Notes: a model not told the origin generated them from the sequence alone. A DNA stretch of 64,000 nt from JANMES01 sp038329865 (GCA_038329865.1 JBBQNK010000017.1:1-64000); one strand, 5' to 3'; counted from the stretch's first letter, positions 32,157 to 41,369 are shown. Program-made: numbers and translations.

Positions 32157-33902
32157 TCAGTATAGACGTGGCTCCTGATTTCGCGGTTGAAATTCCCCCG
32201 GGAGAATCGAAAGAATCCTCTCCAGTGAGATCGGCTGGGTCGGCGGGGCACTTGCGGCGACCGCGTCCGGCCGTCGCGCTTGCTGGACGAAAGATTCAAG
32301 CCGCGAAAGCGACCGCCGCAGCACGGGCAAACCGGAAGCATCGATCGGGTGAGCGTGGCCGGTGGGCCAAAGATGGATCAGCCGGCTGGACGACGCGATC
32401 GCTTCCGCCAGCGCCGCCCGGCTCGCAATCGGCCCGGCGGCGATCGATCGGAATTCGTCCATCTCGCTCCAGCCGTTGCCGAATACTCGAACCGGCACGT
32501 TGGCCTTTCGCAGAGCACGAACGGTCGCCTGCTGGAACGTGGGAACGATCAGCGTATCGGTGAACAGCCGCGCATCGACGGCCAATTCGTCCACGCCGGT
32601 GTCGCGGGCGCGCTTCCGGAGGTATTCGCCCACGTCCTGCCCGACGGCGAAGGGATTAGCGGTCAACTCAGTAGCGATCGACTCCCACAGCAGTTGATGG
32701 CTGGAAAAATCCTCAAGGCTTTTTGGCATTTTCACGACGGCGGTGTTGGCGAGGATCGTCCAACCCGTGAACTTTGATTTGGATTCAGCATGTGCCGCAT
32801 CACCGCTGCCCGCGCGGATCGCGGCGAAGGTCGCCACACTCACGCGATTCGCCGGCCAGTCTTGGGCGATCGCCGGGCCGCACCACGCGGGGTCGGTGAG
32901 CAGCAGGGCGTCGAAAGGCCCAGCGGCGGCAAATAGTGGAATCCGCCCGCGGGTCACCCACGTCACCCACGGCAAATCGAGCGGCAATACGTCAGGGAAA
33001 TCACAGCGCGCGCTGTCGGCCGTCACAACTGCGTCGCACTCGCGGCAAAACTCCGCCGCCGCGACGGGGCCGGCGAAGATCGGAACGTCGGGATCGAGTG
33101 CTCGAACTTCGGCGTCGAGCGATGTTGTTGGCGATGACGCGGGCGAGTGCAGCGCCTCCGCCAGCGCTGCACCCGCGTCATCCCAGAGCGTGAATTGCGA
33201 GTTGGCGATCAGCCCGATGCGCGGCGGCTTGCGATCAGCGGGCGAGGCCTTGGTTCGTTCGATGTAATTTACGCGCGGCCCATCGCGCAGCGATTTAATG
33301 CGTTCCACGCGGGCGTTCAGCACTTCGCCGAAGGTTGTTTGCGATTCGTCGATCAACGGCTGAGCGATTTCGCTCGCGAGCGTCGGCAGTTTGATAAATT
33401 GCTGCGGCGTCGGCAGGCCGGGGTGTTTGGCGAAGAGCGACCGCATTGCCGCGCACCAGTCGTTACCGGCAGTGAAAAAAAGACGGTTCGATTCGAGTTC
33501 GGTGGAAAAATCCTCGCAGGAGAGGATGATCCGCAGCGTTTGCCAGTCGGGCTGGATCGAGATGACTGCTTGCTGGGCGCTGAATCGTTCGAGTGACGCG
33601 CGAATTTCCGCGGCGTGCGTCGGCGAAAGAAAGCACGCGACGCTGCCGCGCGGGTCGAGCGATTTGAGCATCGCGACCGCCGCCCGGTAAGGGAGCGAGC
33701 AGCCGCCGATCCATTGGCCGTTGTCGAGCAGCGTGAGCGAGCCGTCGCGCGCGAAGACCCATTCACCTTGAACCGGCAGGGCCTGGATTTGTTCGACAAT
33801 CTCCGGCTGCACGCGCGCCAGCGCCCGCAAATTCCCCGCCCAATTCCGCGCAGCCCGCGTCGTCGCGGCAGTGAGAACGGCAGTGGCGTGGGCAAGATGC
33901 AC
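32157..33902 (-). CDS. Hypothetical protein, C-terminus resembling CgeB-like glycosyltransferases
   Basis: 581 residues from GTG at 33902. The last 110 residues contain RVFGNGWSEMD, an IASRAALAEAIASSSRLIHL segment and WPTGHAHPIDASGLPVLRR. This is the layout of the CgeB-type GT-B C-terminal domain (gpGW, followed by a helix and a H-x-R-like loop). The middle part (IGLIANSQFTLWDDAGAAL) could be the N-terminal Rossmann half, but the UDP-sugar site is not clear. The first 200 residues have no family resemblance. Function unknown; a glycosyltransferase role is a weak inference. Confidence 0.45.
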   Translation of the reverse strand: MHLAHATAVLTAATTRAARNWAGNLRALARVQPEIVEQIQALPVQGEWVFARDGSLTLLDNGQWIGGCSLPYRAAVAMLKSLDPRGSVACFLSPTHAAEIRASLERFSAQQAVISIQPDWQTLRIILSCEDFSTELESNRLFFTAGNDWCAAMRSLFAKHPGLPTPQQFIKLPTLASEIAQPLIDESQTTFGEVLNARVERIKSLRDGPRVNYIERTKASPADRKPPRIGLIANSQFTLWDDAGAALAEALHSPASSPTTSLDAEVRALDPDVPIFAGPVAAAEFCRECDAVVTADSARCDFPDVLPLDLPWVTWVTRGRIPLFAAAGPFDALLLTDPAWCGPAIAQDWPANRVSVATFAAIRAGSGDAAHAESKSKFTGWTILANTAVVKMPKSLEDFSSHQLLWESIATELTANPFAVGQDVGEYLRKRARDTGVDELAVDARLFTDTLIVPTFQQATVRALRKANVPVRVFGNGWSEMDEFRSIAAGPIASRAALAEAIASSSRLIHLWPTGHAHPIDASGLPVLRRSLSRLESFVQQARRPDAVAASAPPTQPISLERILSILPGEFQPRNQEPRLY

Positions 33903-33982
33903 AATGGGGTTTATCGGACGGATCGCGGAATTCTCGTGAGCGGATTTGCAGGAGATTCTTTAAGTCGATTGGCATGAATTGT

Positions 33983-34008
33983 CCCTCTCCCGGAATACCA
34001 GGAGAGGG
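33983..34008. repeat. CTCCCGG palindrome, family G copy 4
   Basis: CCCTCTCCCGG, loop AATA, CCAGGAGAGGG. One mismatch (CCAGG for CCGGG). It lies in a divergent intergenic region upstream of dapF. Confidence 0.75.
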
Positions 34009-34067
34009 AGAAATGCCTGCCCCGGTCTTCGCTCGCTCCGTTCATTCGCCAGCCGTATAATCCGGCG

Positions 34068-34925
34068 ATGCGATTCACGAAAATGCACGGCATCGGGAAC
34101 GATTACGTTTATGTCAACGGTTTTGACGAGAAGGTGGCCGACCCGGTCGCGCTATCGAAAAAAATCTCCGATCGGCATTTCGGCGTCGGCTCGGACGGGC
34201 TGATCCTCATCCTTCCGAGTACGTCGGCCGATGTGCGCATGCGCATGTTCAACGCCGACGGCAGCGAATCGGAAATGTGCGGCAACGGCGTGCGCTGCGT
34301 GGCGAAGTACGCTTTCGATCACGGCCTGACCAAGAACAACCCGCTCCAGGTGGAAACCGGCAACGGCGTGCTGCCGATCTCGCTGGAGATCGACGCCGGC
34401 AAGGTGTCGGCCGCCACCGTCGACATGGGCGCGCCGATCCTGAAGCTCGAGGACATTCCCGTCACGCCCGGTGCGGTGCGCGAGCACGGAACGGCCACGT
34501 ACCGTTTCGCCCCCAAGTCCGGCAGCGCTCGGCCGCAGTTGATCGACGCGACGTTCGTTTCCATGGGCAATCCGCATGCGGTGATTTACGTCGATGATGT
34601 GGCCGCGATCGACATCGAAGACCTCGGCCCGTTGATCGAACACGGCACGCCATTCCCGCGCCGCATCAACGTGCACTGGGTGCAGGTTCACTCGCCGACC
34701 GAAGTAACGATGCGCACCTGGGAGCGCGGCAGCGGAGTTACGCTCGCCTGCGGTACCGGCGCTTGCGTCGTCGCAGTGGCCGGGGTGCAGACGGGCCGCA
34801 GCGGGCGAAAAATCCTTGCGCATTTGCCCGGCGGTGATCTGCAACTGGAATGGCGGGAGTCAGACAACCACGTCTACATGACCGGCCCGGCGACGGAAGT
34901 GTTTACCGGCGAGTGGAAGGATTAA
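34068..34925 (+). CDS. dapF: Diaminopimelate epimerase
   Basis: 285 residues. The two catalytic cysteines are in MCGNGVRC (Cys71) and in ACGTGACVVAVAG (about residue 228). MRFTKMHGIGNDYVYVN is the usual N-terminus. It interconverts LL- and meso-diaminopimelate, the last step before lysine and the cross-linking amino acid of murein. Presence of dapF and murD argues for a peptidoglycan cell wall. The gene stands alone, with a word-repeat element after its stop. Confidence 0.95.
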   Translation: MRFTKMHGIGNDYVYVNGFDEKVADPVALSKKISDRHFGVGSDGLILILPSTSADVRMRMFNADGSESEMCGNGVRCVAKYAFDHGLTKNNPLQVETGNGVLPISLEIDAGKVSAATVDMGAPILKLEDIPVTPGAVREHGTATYRFAPKSGSARPQLIDATFVSMGNPHAVIYVDDVAAIDIEDLGPLIEHGTPFPRRINVHWVQVHSPTEVTMRTWERGSGVTLACGTGACVVAVAGVQTGRSGRKILAHLPGGDLQLEWRESDNHVYMTGPATEVFTGEWKD

Positions 34926-35052
34926 CCACGGAGGCACGGAGGTGCGCTCGATATTTTGCGGGAGTATTGCTGCTTAGCTTTTGGTATTAAGATCATTTTG
35001 TTGAAGGCGTTGTAGTTCGAGCGCGCCTCCGTGCTTCAGTGCCTCCGTGATC
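34925..35052. repeat. Word-repeat inverted element (CACGGAGG words)
   Basis: The left arm starts ACCACGGAGGCACGGAGG and the right arm contains GCCTCCGTGC and GTGCCTCCGTGAT. Arms are complementary with interruptions. It lies between the convergent dapF and cardiolipin synthase genes and may also end transcription. Confidence 0.8.
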
Positions 35053-35060
35053 GATCTTCT

Positions 35061-36380
35061 TCAAAGCAGATACCGAGCCCGGCTCACCGCCCACTGCACA
35101 ATTCGGTCCAGCATCGGCCGTCTTCGCCAGGCGCGGGCGCGGATGCGGTGAGCGAACTTGATGTCATTCTCGAACAGGTCGCACATGTCGTGGCCGAACT
35201 CGGATGAGCGAATGGCCATGCTTAGTTCGCAGTTGAATTCGATGCTGCGGTAATCGAGATTGGTCGAACCCACGAGGCTGATTTGCTCGTCGACGACGAT
35301 CGTCTTGGCGTGCAGGATGACCGTCTGCCGCTCGTACACTTCCACGCCGGCGGTGAGCAGAACGTCGTAGAAGCTACGGGCCGCCCAGAGGAGCAGCTTC
35401 ACATCAGTGCAGCCGGGGAGCATGAGTTGCACTTTCACGCCACGCTGCGCTGCCCGACAGAGCTCGGCCACCAGCTTGTCGTCCGGTGCGAAGTACGCCA
35501 TCGTCATCCGGATGCTTTTTTCGGCATTGCGGACGAGTCGGTTGAGGAGCGGTCGCAGCGGGCTGGAGGTGGTCGGCACGCTGGCGAGCAGGCCGACGTC
35601 GTCGTGCATTTCCAGCGGCGGAGCGTTTTCGTCGCCTTCGTAGTATTGCGGGAGCTTTTTCCGCGTGACTTTTTTCGCCACGCGTCGCTTGAGTCGCTGC
35701 AGCCCCTGGATGGCGTGCGTGTACTCCGCGCGGCGGATCGGTCCGCCGTGCACGGCGTATTTCCATGACTGGATGAACGACGACAGCAGCGGCCGCGAGC
35801 TGGGCCCGACGATGCCGATCGCCGTATCGCGCCAATAGCTCTCGTCCGGTCGATCGGTCTTCGCCACCCAAGGGCCGGCGTATTCGTTAGCGATATTCAG
35901 CCCGCCCATGCCGCCGATGTTGTCATCGACGACGAGCAGCTTGCGATGATCGCGATTCACCGGCCGCCAACTGTACTTGCACTCCCACGGGCGGATAGGG
36001 TTGAACTGCTGGATGCGCACTCCCGCAGATTTCATCCGGCGGAAGATACTTCGGTCGGTCTCGATCGAGCCGAACGAGTCGTAGATGAAATAAACCGCCA
36101 CGCCGGCCTTGGCTTTTTCGATGAGCAGATCGGCAAACGCCCGGCCTGTCTCGTCGCCGGCGAAAATGTAAACTTCAAGACAAATCAGCCGCTTGGCGGC
36201 GCGAATCGCGTCGTATGCAGCGCGAAGGGCTTCACCGTCTTTATACAGCTGCACAAGCGAACCATCAGCCAGCTGTACGGCCTGCGGTTTTTCCCAGCCG
36301 TCGTCTTCCGAGCCGGGCCGGAGGTTGATTCCCGGTTCGACACCTGCCGCACACGGAGGATTGTCCCTATAATGCTCCAA
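35061..36380 (-). CDS. Cardiolipin synthase, ClsB-like
   Basis: 439 residues. Two phospholipase-D HKD motifs are seen: HRKLLVVDD near residue 143 and HAKTIVVDE near residue 355, each followed by a GG/GSxN element (GGLNIANE, GSTNLDYRS). This matches two-HKD phosphatidyltransferases. It lacks the N-terminal membrane spans of ClsA and is more like ClsB. It joins phosphatidylglycerol or phosphatidylethanolamine into cardiolipin at the inner face of the membrane. A TTG at 36380 gives the longest frame, but the true start is uncertain because no strong ribosome site is seen. Confidence 0.82.
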   Translation of the reverse strand: MEHYRDNPPCAAGVEPGINLRPGSEDDGWEKPQAVQLADGSLVQLYKDGEALRAAYDAIRAAKRLICLEVYIFAGDETGRAFADLLIEKAKAGVAVYFIYDSFGSIETDRSIFRRMKSAGVRIQQFNPIRPWECKYSWRPVNRDHRKLLVVDDNIGGMGGLNIANEYAGPWVAKTDRPDESYWRDTAIGIVGPSSRPLLSSFIQSWKYAVHGGPIRRAEYTHAIQGLQRLKRRVAKKVTRKKLPQYYEGDENAPPLEMHDDVGLLASVPTTSSPLRPLLNRLVRNAEKSIRMTMAYFAPDDKLVAELCRAAQRGVKVQLMLPGCTDVKLLLWAARSFYDVLLTAGVEVYERQTVILHAKTIVVDEQISLVGSTNLDYRSIEFNCELSMAIRSSEFGHDMCDLFENDIKFAHRIRARAWRRRPMLDRIVQWAVSRARYLL

Positions 36381-36410
36381 TTACGCTCCGCGTTTCTGTC
36401 TGAGTCGCGC

Positions 36411-36426
36411 GGCGAGCAAGCTCGCC
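36411..36426. repeat. Solitary half of the family E palindrome
   Basis: GGCGAGCAAGCTCGCC is identical to the core palindrome in each half of the 47319-47381 element. Only one half is present, which is the expected form of a solitary REP. It lies upstream of the Mrp/ApbC gene. Confidence 0.6.
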
Positions 36427-36474
36427 GGCCGTACAAGGATGGCACGAATCAGTCTAACCGCAAAAGGAAGTAAC

Positions 36475-37545
36475 ATGCCGGTAAGTCGGGAACAAGTAGT
36501 ATCCGCCCTGAAAACCGTTCAAGACCCCGAACTGTTCAAAGACATCGTCACGCTCGGGATGGTGAAGGAGATCGCCATCGACGGCGATGCGGTGGCCGTC
36601 ACTGTGGAACTGACCACGCCGGCGTGCCCGTTGAAGGACGTCATCGAGAAAGACGTAAAGGCCGCACTGGCGAAGATCGGCGTGAGTAACGTGAAGCTGA
36701 ATCTCACCGCCAACACGCGCAGCGGGCCGGATAAAAAGCAGAACGCGCTGCCGCAGGTGAAGAACGTGATCGCGGTCGGCGCCGGCAAGGGCGGCGTTGG
36801 GAAATCGACGCTGGCGCTGAATATCGCAGTAGGCTTATCGCGCTTCGGCGCGGCCGTGGGCGTGATGGACGGCGACATCTACGGACCCTCCATGCCGACA
36901 CTGCTCGGCATTCGCGGGCAGGCGGCGAACATCCGCGGCAATAAAATCATCCCTTTCCACGTGCACGGCGTACACGCGATCACCATCGGCAGCATCGTCG
37001 AGCAGGACAAGCCACTGATCTGGCGCGGGCCGATGGCGCACGGTGCGTTCAAGCAGTTGTTGCTCGACAACACTGAATGGCCGGACCTGGATTATTTAAT
37101 CGTCGACCTGCCGCCCGGTACCGGCGACGTGCCGTTGACGTTGTGTCAGCTTCTACCGCTGACGGGCGCGGTGGTGGTCGCCACGCCGCAGCAGGTGGCA
37201 CTGGATGATGCGATCCGCGCGGTGAAAATGTTCCAGCAACTCGGCGCGCCGGTCCTGGGCATGGTCGAGAACATGAGCTACTTCATCGGCAATGACGGCA
37301 GTGAGCACGACATCTTCGGCCGCGGCGGCACGAAGGCGGCGGCGGCGAAGCTCGGCCTGCCGTTCCTTGGCGAACTGCCGATGTTTACCGAACTGCGCGT
37401 CAACTCGGATGCCGGCACGCCGATCAAAAACTTCGAAGGCAGCCCGAAGCTCCGCGAGGCGCTCGATCACATCGTGACGACGTTGGCGGGCGAAGTGAGC
37501 GTGCGTAATCTCGCCGAACCGGCGGTGAAGCTGGAGATTTCGTAA
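36475..37545 (+). CDS. apbC: Mrp/ApbC-family Fe-S cluster carrier P-loop protein
   Basis: 356 residues. An N-terminal MIP18-like (DUF59) domain (1-80; LKTVQDPELFKDIVTLGMV) precedes the P-loop NTPase with the deviant Walker A GKGGVGKST (104-112). DGDIYGPSMPTLLG and DYLIVDLPPGTGD follow. In cluster-binding homologues a CxxC lies after ENMSYFI; here that site reads ENMSYFIGNDGSEHDIFG, with no Cys pair. The family carries and transfers Fe-S clusters, but this member may do so differently. AGGAAG lies before the ATG at 36475. Confidence 0.9.
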   Translation: MPVSREQVVSALKTVQDPELFKDIVTLGMVKEIAIDGDAVAVTVELTTPACPLKDVIEKDVKAALAKIGVSNVKLNLTANTRSGPDKKQNALPQVKNVIAVGAGKGGVGKSTLALNIAVGLSRFGAAVGVMDGDIYGPSMPTLLGIRGQAANIRGNKIIPFHVHGVHAITIGSIVEQDKPLIWRGPMAHGAFKQLLLDNTEWPDLDYLIVDLPPGTGDVPLTLCQLLPLTGAVVVATPQQVALDDAIRAVKMFQQLGAPVLGMVENMSYFIGNDGSEHDIFGRGGTKAAAAKLGLPFLGELPMFTELRVNSDAGTPIKNFEGSPKLREALDHIVTTLAGEVSVRNLAEPAVKLEIS

Positions 37546-37549
37546 CTTT

Positions 37550-37732
37550 GTGGCATGGGCAGCCTGCCCATGGGTGCATGTACTCACGCACGATGAACCG
37601 TAATCGGTTCATAAGGCAAGAGCGTAGCGATGTCTTCGTCGAGTGAAAAAGATCGCTCCGTTCTTGATTCATCGGTCGAGTACGACCGATCATCGCGGCG
37701 TACCGCGACCATGGGCTGGCAGCCCATGCCAC
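37550..37732. repeat. REPIN-like element, family B variant (GTGG...CCAC, long loop)
   Basis: GTGG at 37550, palindrome CATGGGCAGCCTGCCCATG, then a 133-base loop and the right palindrome CATGGGCTGGCAGCCCATG, ending CCAC at 37732. The halves are inverted and each is a hairpin. Confidence 0.85.
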
Positions 37733-37815
37733 GGATGAAATACTCCTTCATCTAGGCTAAGATTCATCCCAGCGTCAGCGGGTAGCAGCTTCAGCCATTT
37801 CCGTTTTTCAAAACG

Positions 37816-39813
37816 ATGCGTTTCGGCAATCCATCTGTTCGTCTCTTGATCGCCATGCTCATGGTGCTGCCGATCATTGCCGTCTCTGGGGCGCTCGTCA
37901 CGGTCTTCACGCGCAACAGCAGGCAGGTGTCGGAAGATCTCGGGGCCACGCTCGTTCGCAGTTCGACCGATCGCGTAAGCGCGGAAATCCAGGCGTATCT
38001 CCAGTCGGCCGTGCGGGTGAGCGATCGTTACGCCCGGCAGATCGGCGAAGGTGCACTGCCGACGACCAATCTCCGTTCGTGGGAACGACCGATGCTCGAC
38101 GACCTCGTCACCGTGCCGGACGTGGCGTCGATCTGCTTCGGCAATGAGGCCGGCGACTCCACCTGGCTGCTGCGCAATGAAGGCCGGCTCGAAGTCGGCG
38201 GGTCCGACGGTTCGAAGGACGGCGACGCGGCCGAGTTCATCATCTCGCCCTCCGGTACGATCGACCCCAAAGCCATTCGCGGCCACTACCACTACGACCC
38301 TCGCAAGCGGCCGTGGTACAAAATCGCGCTGGAGCGCGAGTTCGCCGCGTGGACACCGATTTATTTCTGGTTCGGCGAAACCCGCAAGGATTCGCAGACC
38401 GGTTCAGGGTTCACCCGCGCGATTCGCGACAGCGCCGGAAAGTTGCAGGGCGTCTTAGTGATCGACGTGACGCTCGGCGCGCTCAGCGACTACGTCAAGC
38501 GATTGCCGTTCACGAAGAGGGGCTACGTTTTCATCGTGGACGAGCAGAACCTGTTGGTTGCGGCATCACACGGTGCGGTGAACTCTGACAAAGGCGAGCG
38601 GCTTCCGCTGGCGAAATCGGATCACCCGGTCGCGCAATCGACGGCCGCCGCGATGACTGGCCCGGCGGCGGCAGATTTTACCAGCGGCGTGCTTTCGAGC
38701 GGCGCGATCGACATTTCCGGACAGCCGGCGCGGCTGCTCGTGACGCGGTTCGAAAATTACCCCGGCATCAATTGGCGGATTGTCGTGGTCATCCCCGAAG
38801 CAACGTTCCTGGCCGACGCTCAACGCGCGCAGCGCAATGCGATCACACTGGCCGCGTTTGCGGTGTTGGCGAGCGTGCTGCTCGGGCTGTACCTGGCCGG
38901 CCGGCTGGCGGGACCGATTCTGCAGCTGATCGATCACGTGCGACGCGTCGGCCGCGGTGATTTTACCTCGCGCGTCTATCTCACCCAGGCCCGCGAGTTC
39001 GAGGAGCTGTCGACAGAACTGAACAAGATGGCCGGCAGCCTGCACCAGCATATGGAAGTACAGCAGTCGCTGCGGATCGCGCGGGAGATTCAGCAAAGCC
39101 TGCTTCCGGCGACTGATCCGACCGTGCCCGGCCTCGATGTCGCCGGCCGAAGTCATTATTGCGAAACGACCGGCGGGGATTACTACGATTTCATCGACGT
39201 CTCGTCGATCGAGCGGCAGAAGCTGCTGATCGCCGTAGGCGATGTCGTCGGCCACGGAATCGGCGCCGCGCTGCTGATGGCGGCAGCGCGGGCGGCGGTG
39301 CGGTCGCACGCGCCTTACGAGCCGCAACTCGCGGAGCTGATGTGCAAGGTGAATCAGGTGCTGTCAGAAGACCGCCGACACAAGCAGTTCATGACGATGG
39401 CGCTGATGGTGATCGATCCGGTGCATAGAGTCATCCGCTGGACCAATGCCGGGCACGACCCGGGCATCATCTACCGCGCCGCGACCGACAGCTTCGAAGA
39501 AATCGGCGGCGGGGATATTCCGCTGGGGATTGAAGTCGGCATTAAATATCTCGACTACCAGCTCGCCGGCCTGGCCGATGGCGACGTACTCGTCATCGGC
39601 ACCGACGGCATCTGGGACACGCGCAGCGACGCCGGTGACTGGTTCGGCAAGGAACGCCTGCGGCAGATCATCCGAGCGCACGTCGCCAAGCCCGCGGCCG
39701 AGATCGCCAATCATTTGGAAGCCGAGCTGACAAAATTCCGACAGACCCGCCCGCCGGTGGATGATGTGACGTTTGTCATTATTCGCGGGGTTGGTGTTCC
39801 CGCCTCAACTTAG
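37816..39813 (+). CDS. dCache-HAMP-SpoIIE (PP2C-type) serine phosphatase
   Basis: 665 residues. Topology: TM1 (8-31), an extracytoplasmic sensor of about 300 residues that looks like a double Cache domain (RPWYKIALEREFAAWTPIYF, GYVFIVDEQNLLVAAS), TM2 (about 340-362), HAMP (363-415), then a PP2C/SpoIIE phosphatase. The phosphatase metal residues are GGDYYDF (about 452) and GDVVGHG (about 475), ending DDVTFVII. It is probably the RsbU-like input of a partner-switching system that dephosphorylates an anti-sigma-factor antagonist in response to a small ligand. No such antagonist or anti-sigma gene is adjacent. Confidence 0.9.
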   Translation: MRFGNPSVRLLIAMLMVLPIIAVSGALVTVFTRNSRQVSEDLGATLVRSSTDRVSAEIQAYLQSAVRVSDRYARQIGEGALPTTNLRSWERPMLDDLVTVPDVASICFGNEAGDSTWLLRNEGRLEVGGSDGSKDGDAAEFIISPSGTIDPKAIRGHYHYDPRKRPWYKIALEREFAAWTPIYFWFGETRKDSQTGSGFTRAIRDSAGKLQGVLVIDVTLGALSDYVKRLPFTKRGYVFIVDEQNLLVAASHGAVNSDKGERLPLAKSDHPVAQSTAAAMTGPAAADFTSGVLSSGAIDISGQPARLLVTRFENYPGINWRIVVVIPEATFLADAQRAQRNAITLAAFAVLASVLLGLYLAGRLAGPILQLIDHVRRVGRGDFTSRVYLTQAREFEELSTELNKMAGSLHQHMEVQQSLRIAREIQQSLLPATDPTVPGLDVAGRSHYCETTGGDYYDFIDVSSIERQKLLIAVGDVVGHGIGAALLMAAARAAVRSHAPYEPQLAELMCKVNQVLSEDRRHKQFMTMALMVIDPVHRVIRWTNAGHDPGIIYRAATDSFEEIGGGDIPLGIEVGIKYLDYQLAGLADGDVLVIGTDGIWDTRSDAGDWFGKERLRQIIRAHVAKPAAEIANHLEAELTKFRQTRPPVDDVTFVIIRGVGVPAST

Positions 39814-39842
39814 TCTTGGCTGCGTGTTACGATGCGCGGATC

Positions 39843-41246
39843 ATGAACGGCCGAGACATTACTGCATTGGGTTACGACGAAGGCGCGATCGTGGGCATGG
39901 CCCTGCGCATCGCCAAGCGGCTTGTCCGCAAGTCCGACGAAGCCGGCGCGCTCGCGACTTTGGCGGCGGTGCTGGCGACTCCGTCGGCGTATGCGTCGGA
40001 TGAATTGCTCGGCGAGTTGGCGGTGGCGCTGATCGAGGAAAAGAATCGGCCGTACTGGATCGAGCGGGAAACGCCCGCGCCGTTCGAGCTGTGGGGCGAT
40101 GGATTGGAAGCGGGCGGTGTGGATCAACTCCGCGCGGCCGTGCGATTGCCGATCGCCGTCGCGGGCGCACTGATGCCCGACGCGCACCAAGGCTACGGCC
40201 TGCCGATCGGCGGGGTGTTGGCGACGACCAATTCGGTCATCCCGTACGCCGTGGGCGTCGATATCGCCTGCCGGATGAAACTTTCTGTGCTCGACATTCC
40301 CGTCAAGGAAATGAAGCGACTGAACGACTCGCTCGTGGCAGCGCTGAAATCCGAAACGGCCTTCGGCATGGGAAAAGGTTTCGCCCGGCCGAACCAGCAC
40401 GACGTGCTCGACGAAGACTGGTCGGTCACGGCGATCACCAAGCGACTGTTCGAGACCAAAGCCCCCGGCCAACTCGGCACGAGCGGGTCGGGCAATCACT
40501 TCGTGGAATTCGGCGTGCTCACGGTGACTCAATCGACAACCGGCGAATTTAATCTGCCGCCGGGCGAATATCTCGCGCTGCTTTCGCACAGCGGCTCGCG
40601 CGGCAGCGGGGCGGCGGTGGCCGATCATTATTCGCGGCTGGCGATGAATCTTCACCCTGAGCTGCCACCGGATTTGAAGCGGCTGGCGTGGCTCGATCTC
40701 GATAGCGAGCCCGGTCAGGAATACTGGGCCGCGATGGAACTGATGGGCAAGTACGCGTCGGCCAATCATGCTGTGATCCACCGCCGCGTGAGCAAGGCGA
40801 TCGGCGCGAAAGCGATTGCCGGTGTGGAGAACCACCACAACTTCGCGTGGAAAGAAACGCACAATGGGCAGGATGTGATCGTGCACCGCAAAGGCGCCAC
40901 GCCGGCCGGCGCGGGTGTGCTGGGCGTGGTCCCGGGCAGCATGGCGTCGCCGGGTTTCGTAGTCGTCGGTCGCGGCGGGGCGGGATCGCTCGACAGCGCC
41001 AGCCACGGTGCAGGGCGCGCGATGAGCCGCACCGCGGCGAAAGAAAAGTTCCGCTGGGCGCACATCAAGCCGATGCTGGAAGAGCGCGGAGTGCAGTTGC
41101 TTTCGGCGGGGATCGATGAGAATCCGTTCGCGTACAAAGACATTGATGCAGTGATGGCCGCCCAGCGCGACCTGGTCGACGTGATCGCCCGGTTTGATCC
41201 GAAGATCGTGCGGATGGCGGATGAAGGGGAGAAACCGGAGGATTGA
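39843..41246 (+). CDS. rtcB: RtcB-family RNA ligase
   Basis: 467 residues. The metal-binding and guanylation residues of RtcB are visible: VGVDIACRM (D and C), GSGNHFVEFG, HSGSRGSG, ENHHNF and the guanylated His in SHGAGRAMSR (about residue 390). RtcB joins 2',3'-cyclic phosphate or 3'-phosphate RNA ends to 5'-OH ends using GTP and manganese. The protein lies directly after the SpoIIE phosphatase gene (29 bp gap) and may be co-transcribed. No archease or rtcA is near, so a repair role is inference. Confidence 0.92.
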   Translation: MNGRDITALGYDEGAIVGMALRIAKRLVRKSDEAGALATLAAVLATPSAYASDELLGELAVALIEEKNRPYWIERETPAPFELWGDGLEAGGVDQLRAAVRLPIAVAGALMPDAHQGYGLPIGGVLATTNSVIPYAVGVDIACRMKLSVLDIPVKEMKRLNDSLVAALKSETAFGMGKGFARPNQHDVLDEDWSVTAITKRLFETKAPGQLGTSGSGNHFVEFGVLTVTQSTTGEFNLPPGEYLALLSHSGSRGSGAAVADHYSRLAMNLHPELPPDLKRLAWLDLDSEPGQEYWAAMELMGKYASANHAVIHRRVSKAIGAKAIAGVENHHNFAWKETHNGQDVIVHRKGATPAGAGVLGVVPGSMASPGFVVVGRGGAGSLDSASHGAGRAMSRTAAKEKFRWAHIKPMLEERGVQLLSAGIDENPFAYKDIDAVMAAQRDLVDVIARFDPKIVRMADEGEKPED

Positions 41247-41270
41247 AGGAGAGATTACGAAGCAGAAGTT

Positions 41271-41369
41271 GTAGGCGAGACGCTCAACGTTTAGCCGCCT
41301 CGGCTAAGATGCGTCTTTCTCGCCGACCGCGTTTCCATCGCCCCGAGGCCGGGGCGGCTAAACGCGGTC
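41271..41369. repeat. Two nested hairpins, inverted (REPIN-like), family I
   Basis: The left unit (41271-41324) starts GTAG and folds with outer stem GGCGAG/CTCGCC, ACGC/GCGT and an inner TTAGCCG/CGGCTAA. The right unit (41325-41369) has a perfect 10-bp outer stem (GACCGCGTTT/AAACGCGGTC) and inner CGCCCCG/CGGGGCG. TTTAGCCGCC in the left and GGCGGCTAAA in the right show that they are inverted copies. They lie between rtcB and infC. Confidence 0.8.
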
